From Bacteroidales bacterium (GTDB taxonomy: Bacteria > Bacteroidota > Bacteroidia > Bacteroidales > UBA932): a stretch of DNA of 11,207 nt. This document shows, one piece after another, positions 8,016 to 11,207 of this stretch (position 1 is its first letter; the number at the start of each line of letters is the position of its first letter). Location: NCBI GenBank assembly GCA_004555145.1, contig SFJB01000057.1, positions 1 through 11,207 of the forward strand, in the 5' to 3' direction. Under the pieces are notes generated by a model. The model was not told where the DNA came from, searched no databases, and saw only the letters and a list, made by a program, of their open reading frames with translations. The position numbers were made by a program, and so were the translations under genes.

Positions 8016-9104
8016 TTAACGGAAAAGGGTAGGAGCCAAAGCCTGAAGGTCCGCACGCCAGGTAATCCAGGAATGACCCGCCTGGGCGTTCTCCATATAT
8101 TCGTATTGGAGTCCGTCCTTGTCCAGTTGTGCACGCGTGTTCTGACAGTTCTTATATGCTATATCCGCCGGTCCGCCCTGGGTAAAGACCATCCTTTTGA
8201 AACTGCGGTTCAAAAGGGCTGCGTTCTTTTTCACCTGCAGGCGCAGACTCTCATTTGCAGGGTCTTCGCCCGGCATAAAAGACGAACTGAGCACCCAGAC
8301 GTAGGAGAAGAGCTCGGGATGCGTGAAGGCCGCCTCCATCGTCTCCATTCCTCCCATCGATAGTCCGGCGATGGCGCGGGAATCCTTGCCGGTGAGAGTG
8401 TTGTAGTTGGCTTCTATGAACGGTATGATGGAGGATACCAGGTCTTCTGCAAAAGGAGGGACCTCGTTGCGGACCGGGATGGTTCCATTCGGCATCACGA
8501 CAATCATAGGGACCATTTTCCCTTCCGCCAGCAGATTGTCCAGAATCCAGCCGGCAGCGCCTACACCCGGCCAGGAAGCATCGTTGTCCCCGCCGCCGTG
8601 GATGAGGTACAGAACCGGGAGCTTGGCATTGTTCTTTTCGTAACCGGCCGGTGTCCAGACGTGCAGACGACGCATCTGTCCCAGGTTCTTGGAATAGTAA
8701 TAACGTTGGGCTACTGCACCGTGCGGAACATCTTTCACATATCCTTCCCCAACGGTGAGCAGTGAGGCCTGTTCCCCTGAAAGCGGAGCCTTTGGATCCT
8801 GCACCTTGACACCGTCAACCAGGAAACTATAGCGGAAACATCCTTCACCCAAGCCGTCAACCGTGCCTTTCCATACTCCGTTCTCAGCCTTGACAAAGGT
8901 AACGGGTGCACCCCAAGGCAAATCGCCGGTGACGCTTACGGAATGGGCTTCGGGAGCATAAATCTGGAAAAGGACCCTTCCGTCCGGAAAGACGCGGGTG
9001 CTCTGGAGAGTGTCATTGGGAGTCGGTTCGCGCAACCATCCCTGAGCCTGTGCGCCCAAATTGCCGCACAGCAATGCAAAAGCAATAATAGTAATGCGTT
9101 TCAT
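8016..9104 (-). CDS. CE1-type esterase with N-terminal CBM48/E-set-like domain
   Basis: This is a secreted alpha/beta-hydrolase of the putative esterase family (PF00756, esterase-D-like, CE1), expected to cleave acyl or feruloyl esters on plant glycans. The ATG at 9104 gives 362 residues with a signal peptide (residues 1-20, ending AQA-Q). The open frame extends to 9377, but that extension runs through the promoter region and hides the signal. Residues about 40-120 form an E-set/CBM48-like beta domain (RVLFQIYAPEAHSVSVTGD, FRYSFLVDG). The catalytic domain holds LYLIHGGGDN (165-174), GLSMGG with Ser249, a probable acid Asp314 and a base His344 in AGHSWITWR. CE1 enzymes joined to CBM48-like domains have been described as feruloyl or acetyl-xylan esterases; the specificity here is inferred. 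It is the first gene of the PUL, behind the upstream copy of the shared operator-like motif (9156-9188). Confidence 0.93.
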   Translation of the reverse strand: MKRITIIAFALLCGNLGAQAQGWLREPTPNDTLQSTRVFPDGRVLFQIYAPEAHSVSVTGDLPWGAPVTFVKAENGVWKGTVDGLGEGCFRYSFLVDGVKVQDPKAPLSGEQASLLTVGEGYVKDVPHGAVAQRYYYSKNLGQMRRLHVWTPAGYEKNNAKLPVLYLIHGGGDNDASWPGVGAAGWILDNLLAEGKMVPMIVVMPNGTIPVRNEVPPFAEDLVSSIIPFIEANYNTLTGKDSRAIAGLSMGGMETMEAAFTHPELFSYVWVLSSSFMPGEDPANESLRLQVKKNAALLNRSFKRMVFTQGGPADIAYKNCQNTRAQLDKDGLQYEYMENAQAGHSWITWRADLQALAPTLFR

Positions 9105-9123
9105 AATTACGTGACTTGATGTT

Positions 9124-9131
9124 GCAAGATA
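9124..9131 (-). promoter_or_regulatory. Candidate -7 box of the esterase operon promoter
   Basis: The minus-strand octamer TATCTTGC (9131-9124) is an imperfect TAnnTTTG-type element that ends 19 bases before the esterase ATG. It matches the TAnnTTGC form found before susC. It sits 24 bases downstream of the shared bipartite motif, against 25 for susC. On its own it would be weak; the parallel with susC is the main support. Confidence 0.45.
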
Positions 9132-9155
9132 TGAATTTTTTAACAATCTGCCTCC

Positions 9156-9188
9156 CGATTCCGTACAATGAAAGACGAATTCGTCCCG
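9156..9188 (-). promoter_or_regulatory. Bipartite operator-like motif upstream of the esterase operon (copy 1)
   Basis: The minus strand reads CGGGACGAATTC (9188-9177), 12 spacer bases, then ACGGAATCG (9164-9156). This matches the susC copy at 4102-4070 in every motif base and in spacing. It lies 51 bases upstream of the esterase ATG and outside the promoter of the divergent ABC gene (9231-9262), so it probably serves the PUL only. An AraC-type or hybrid two-component activator is the likely reader, by analogy with known PUL control. Confidence 0.65.
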
Positions 9189-9230
9189 CTTGAAGATGAT
9201 TTTATTCCAAGCATGCAGGCAAGAGTAATA

Positions 9231-9262
9231 ATTGCACATTTGATAAATAGTGCTTATATTTG
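9231..9262 (+). promoter_or_regulatory. Bacteroidota-type promoter of the ABC exporter operon
   Basis: A perfect TAnnTTTG -7 box, TATATTTG, lies at 9255-9262. A -33-like ATTG lies at 9231-9234, giving a 20-base spacer. The predicted transcript start is near 9269, about 20 bases before the chosen ATG at 9288. This supports 9288 over the in-frame ATG at 9168, which would lie upstream of the promoter. Confidence 0.7.
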
Positions 9263-9287
9263 TAACACTTGTTATAATACACCTGTT

Positions 9288-10157
9288 ATGAATCAAAAAC
9301 ATATTGAAATAAAAAAGCTCGTCAAGTACTACGGGAAGGCAAGGGGAGTGACTGACGTCAGTTTCGATGTGAATCAAGCCGACTTCTTCGGATTCATAGG
9401 ACCGAACGGTGCCGGGAAGTCAACCACCATCCGAATACTGACAGGCTTGATAAGGAGCAGCGGCGGAGAAGCGAAAATGTTCGGTATGGATGTGTGGAAG
9501 CAAAGGACAGAGATACTCAGCCATATAGGCTACCTCCCTTCGGAAGTATCCTTCTATCCGGGGCAAAGCGTAAGGGATGTCCTGGAACTGTCTGCCAGGC
9601 TTCACGGTGCTGACTGCAAGTCCGACACGGGAGTGCTTTGCGAGCGGCTGAAACTCAACGGCTCACAGAAGGTGGCAGACCTTTCTCTGGGCAACCGCAA
9701 AAAGGTAGGAATCGTTGCCGCCCTGCAGCACCGTCCTGAGCTCATTATTCTTGACGAGCCGACCAGCGGGTTGGATCCGTTGATGCAGCACGAGTTCTTC
9801 GAGATACTGAAGGAGAGGAACAATTCCGGAGCCACCATCTTCCTATCCAGCCACATATTGACCGAGGTGCAGAATTATTGCAAGCGTGCCGCGATCATCA
9901 GGGAAGGTGTGCTTGTGGCTTGCGACGACGTTGATAGACTCTTGAAAACAAAGGCTAAGAGCATCAGCCTGAAGGGAGACTTCAATCCCGAGTCCATCCC
10001 CGGATGTACGGCCGTGGAGCACAGCTCGGACAATGTGAGATTCCTGTACGACGGAGATATACGTCAACTGCTGCGCATTCTGGCAGAAAGTGACATCAAG
10101 GACCTCAGCATACAGGAACCGGGACTGGAAGAAATATTTATGCATTATTACGAATAG
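9288..10157 (+). CDS. ABC transporter ATP-binding protein (NatA/BcrA-like)
   Basis: This is the cytoplasmic ATPase subunit of a probable ABC-2-type exporter, partnered with the permease encoded four bases downstream. It has 289 residues. Walker A is GPNGAGKST (38-46), the Q-loop region is IGYLPSEVSFY (80-90), the degenerate ABC signature is LSLGNRKK (132-139), Walker B is LIILDEP (152-158) with Glu157, the D-loop is SGLDP, and the H-loop is His189 in FLSSH. The altered signature and LPSE Q-loop are usual in the BcrA/NatA-like group. The C-terminal part, about 210-289, is a short accessory domain ending GLEEIFMHYY, common in this class. The start is set by the promoter at 9231-9262 and by the start of homology (IEIKKLVKYYGK). 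The substrate is unknown; self-resistance or lipid/peptide export are typical for relatives. Confidence 0.93.
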   Translation: MNQKHIEIKKLVKYYGKARGVTDVSFDVNQADFFGFIGPNGAGKSTTIRILTGLIRSSGGEAKMFGMDVWKQRTEILSHIGYLPSEVSFYPGQSVRDVLELSARLHGADCKSDTGVLCERLKLNGSQKVADLSLGNRKKVGIVAALQHRPELIILDEPTSGLDPLMQHEFFEILKERNNSGATIFLSSHILTEVQNYCKRAAIIREGVLVACDDVDRLLKTKAKSISLKGDFNPESIPGCTAVEHSSDNVRFLYDGDIRQLLRILAESDIKDLSIQEPGLEEIFMHYYE

Positions 10158-10161
10158 AAAA

Positions 10162-10953
10162 ATGTTTTTCACTTTACTTAGACACGAACTGCGCCAGTCC
10201 TTCAGGAGCCTTTTGATATGGACTGCCTGCATAGCCTTCTTCATTGTTATATGCATCGCCCTCTATCCTTCCATGAAAGGTGAAATGGATCAGGTAGGCG
10301 AGCTCTTCTCCTCAATGGGATCCTTCTCCTCCGCATTTGGATTGGACAGGCTCAATTTCGGCTCGCTCATAGGCTTCTATGCCGTTGAATGTGGAAACAT
10401 ACTAGGGCTCGGTGCCGCACTGTTCGCTGCTATGATAGGAATCACGGCCCTGTCCCGGGAAGAGAACGGGCATACTGCTGAATTCCTCCTCACCCAGCCC
10501 GTAAGCCGCTTTGCCATAGTCAGTTCCAAACTCGCTTCCGTCCTGTTGCAGGTGATGGTAATCAATCTGATTTCCGGAGTATCCGCAGTATTGACCATGC
10601 TCTGCATAGGCGAGCCCATAGACTGGAAACCGCTGCTCCTTCTGAACCTCTCATATCTGCTGGTGCATCTTGAACTCGCCTGCATTACTTTCTGCATCTC
10701 GGCATTCTGCTCCCGCAACAACCCGGGAATAGGTCTGGGACTGGCAGTTGCCCTCTATTTCATTAATATTGTTGCCAACATCAGCGCCGAGGCCAAAAAT
10801 ATCAAGTATCTTACTCCTTTTGCCTACTGCGAAGGCGCGGACATAGTGACCAAAGAAGCCCTGGACGGCACTCTCATTGCAATAGGAATGGGCATAGCCG
10901 CAGTATGCATAGCCACTGCCTACGCAAAATACCTCAGGAAGGATATCAGGTAA
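10162..10953 (+). CDS. ABC-2-type transporter permease
   Basis: This is an inner-membrane subunit of 263 residues, translationally close to its ATPase (four-base gap). About six hydrophobic segments are visible: near 17-36, 77-97, 121-149, 157-181, 188-207 and 237-256. After the first helix comes a YPSM...AFGLD loop, then GFYAVECGN and the motif SREENGHTAEFLLTQPVSR (98-116, a likely contact with the ATPase). This layout fits the ABC2_membrane_2 family. The frame is open from 10090, but that would overlap the ATPase gene by about 70 bases, and the ATG at 10162 begins the normal amphipathic N-terminus (FFTLLRHELRQ). The family resemblance, by memory, is strongest to permeases common in Firmicutes. 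The substrate is unknown. Confidence 0.9.
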   Translation: MFFTLLRHELRQSFRSLLIWTACIAFFIVICIALYPSMKGEMDQVGELFSSMGSFSSAFGLDRLNFGSLIGFYAVECGNILGLGAALFAAMIGITALSREENGHTAEFLLTQPVSRFAIVSSKLASVLLQVMVINLISGVSAVLTMLCIGEPIDWKPLLLLNLSYLLVHLELACITFCISAFCSRNNPGIGLGLAVALYFINIVANISAEAKNIKYLTPFAYCEGADIVTKEALDGTLIAIGMGIAAVCIATAYAKYLRKDIR

Positions 10954-10962
10954 GGACGTATA

Positions 10963-10994
10963 TTTGTTCTTTTCAAGGAAAAAGTATAATTTTG
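10963..10994 (+). promoter_or_regulatory. Bacteroidota-type promoter of the downstream ATPase gene
   Basis: A -33 TTTG at 10963-10966, a 20-base spacer and a -7 box TAATTTTG at 10987-10994 match the Bacteroidota consensus fully. An overlapping TATATTTG at 10959-10966 is a second possible -7 box. The transcript would start near 11001, giving a leader of about 50 bases before the ATG at 11053 with a small tcgtg/cacga hairpin at 11009-11021. This separates the ATPase gene from the ABC operon, with no clear terminator between them. Confidence 0.7.
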
Positions 10995-11052
10995 CACTGC
11001 AAAAACGCTCGTGTCTCACGACCAAAGTTTCACCACAAAACACTTTGTAATT

Positions 11053-11207
11053 ATGCTGATTGAAAGAAAACAATACGTAGATAAGTTGTTTAGCAAGAGT
11101 TGGAACGGTAAGGTGAAGATTATCACCGGCATTCGTAGATGCGGGAAATCTTTTTTGCTCAGAACCCTATATAAGCAGGCATTGATAGATGATGGTGTAA
11201 GTGTCGA
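11053..11207 (+). CDS. AAA/DUF4143-type ATPase, N-terminal part only
   Basis: The reading frame from 11053 is open to the window end (51 full codons). The N-terminus (MLIERKQYVDKL) followed by KVKIITGIRRCGKS fits the AAA_14/DUF4143 family, in which the Walker A motif takes the form GxRRxGKS (here residues 26-33). These common Bacteroidota ATPases are of unclear function. The DUF4143 C-terminal domain would lie outside the window. The position behind a consensus promoter supports the start. It has no evident tie to the ABC pair or the PUL. Confidence 0.8.
   Translation, partial: MLIERKQYVDKLFSKSWNGKVKIITGIRRCGKSFLLRTLYKQALIDDGVSV

Noticed and set aside
7136..8032. Long plus-strand open frame (298 codons) opposite GH3, and similar frames at 5771-6544 and 1490-2239
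   Set aside because: They lie antisense to clear GH3 and SusC coding sequence, show no recognisable family, and are expected shadows of GC-rich codon use.
7958..8134. 59-codon N-terminal extension of GH3
   Set aside because: It overlaps the end of the esterase gene and would bury a clear lipoprotein signal that starts at 7957.
9174..9185. 12-bp perfect palindrome GACGAATTCGTC upstream of the esterase gene
   Set aside because: The susC copy of the motif reads GACGAATTCAGC, so the palindrome is not conserved; the bipartite motif explains the conserved bases better.
9168..9287. 40-codon N-terminal extension of the ABC ATPase gene
   Set aside because: It would start upstream of the consensus promoter at 9231-9262 and overlap the operator-like motif; homology begins at the ATG at 9288.
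9105..9377. 91-codon N-terminal extension of the CE1 esterase
   Set aside because: It crosses the promoter and operator region and hides the signal peptide starting at 9104.
11009..11021. Small tcgtg/cacga hairpin as a terminator of the ABC operon
   Set aside because: The stem is only 5 bp with no T-tract, and it lies downstream of the next gene's promoter, so it is more likely part of that leader.

Overview
The window looks like part of a Bacteroidales (Bacteroidota) chromosome. It has a SusC/SusD pair, three exported carbohydrate-active enzymes, Bacteroidota-type promoters (TTG...TAnnTTTG) on two plus-strand genes, and weak or absent Shine-Dalgarno sequences. The genus cannot be fixed from the sequence.

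Minus strand, 9104 down to 1: this is a polysaccharide utilisation locus (PUL), read right to left. The first transcription unit encodes a CE1-type esterase with an N-terminal CBM48/E-set-like domain (9104-8016), a GH3 beta-glucosidase-like lipoprotein (7957-5702) and a type-B carboxylesterase lipoprotein (5680-4226). A 237-base gap holds two strong hairpins and a second promoter region. The second unit follows: susC (3988-986) and susD (959 to beyond base 1). The expected model is capture and TonB-dependent import of an acylated plant-type glycan by SusCD, with ester removal by the two esterases and glycosidic trimming by GH3. The sequence does not fix the exact substrate. susD is broken by a frameshift next to an apparent loss of about 5-6 conserved codons near base 312, so it is either a pseudogene or a sequence error.

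The most notable observation is regulatory. The same bipartite motif, CGGGACGAATTC-N12-ACGGAATCG, lies upstream of both PUL units (9188-9156 and 4102-4070, both minus strand). All 21 motif bases and the 12-base spacing are identical, although the spacers are unrelated. In each case a TAnnTTGC -7-like box follows 24 or 25 bases later. The two half-sites each contain ACG(G)AAT, 20-21 bp apart, which resembles direct-repeat operators of AraC-type activators such as PUL hybrid two-component regulators. I read it as a shared operator that co-induces both units.

Plus strand, 9231 to 11207: an ABC exporter pair, ATPase (9288-10157) and ABC-2-type permease (10162-10953), is driven divergently from its own promoter. 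It is followed by a separately promoted AAA/DUF4143-type ATPase gene that runs off the right end. These genes look unrelated to the PUL. No RNA genes, insertion sequences or CRISPR arrays were seen, and no gene-free stretch exceeds 300 bases.
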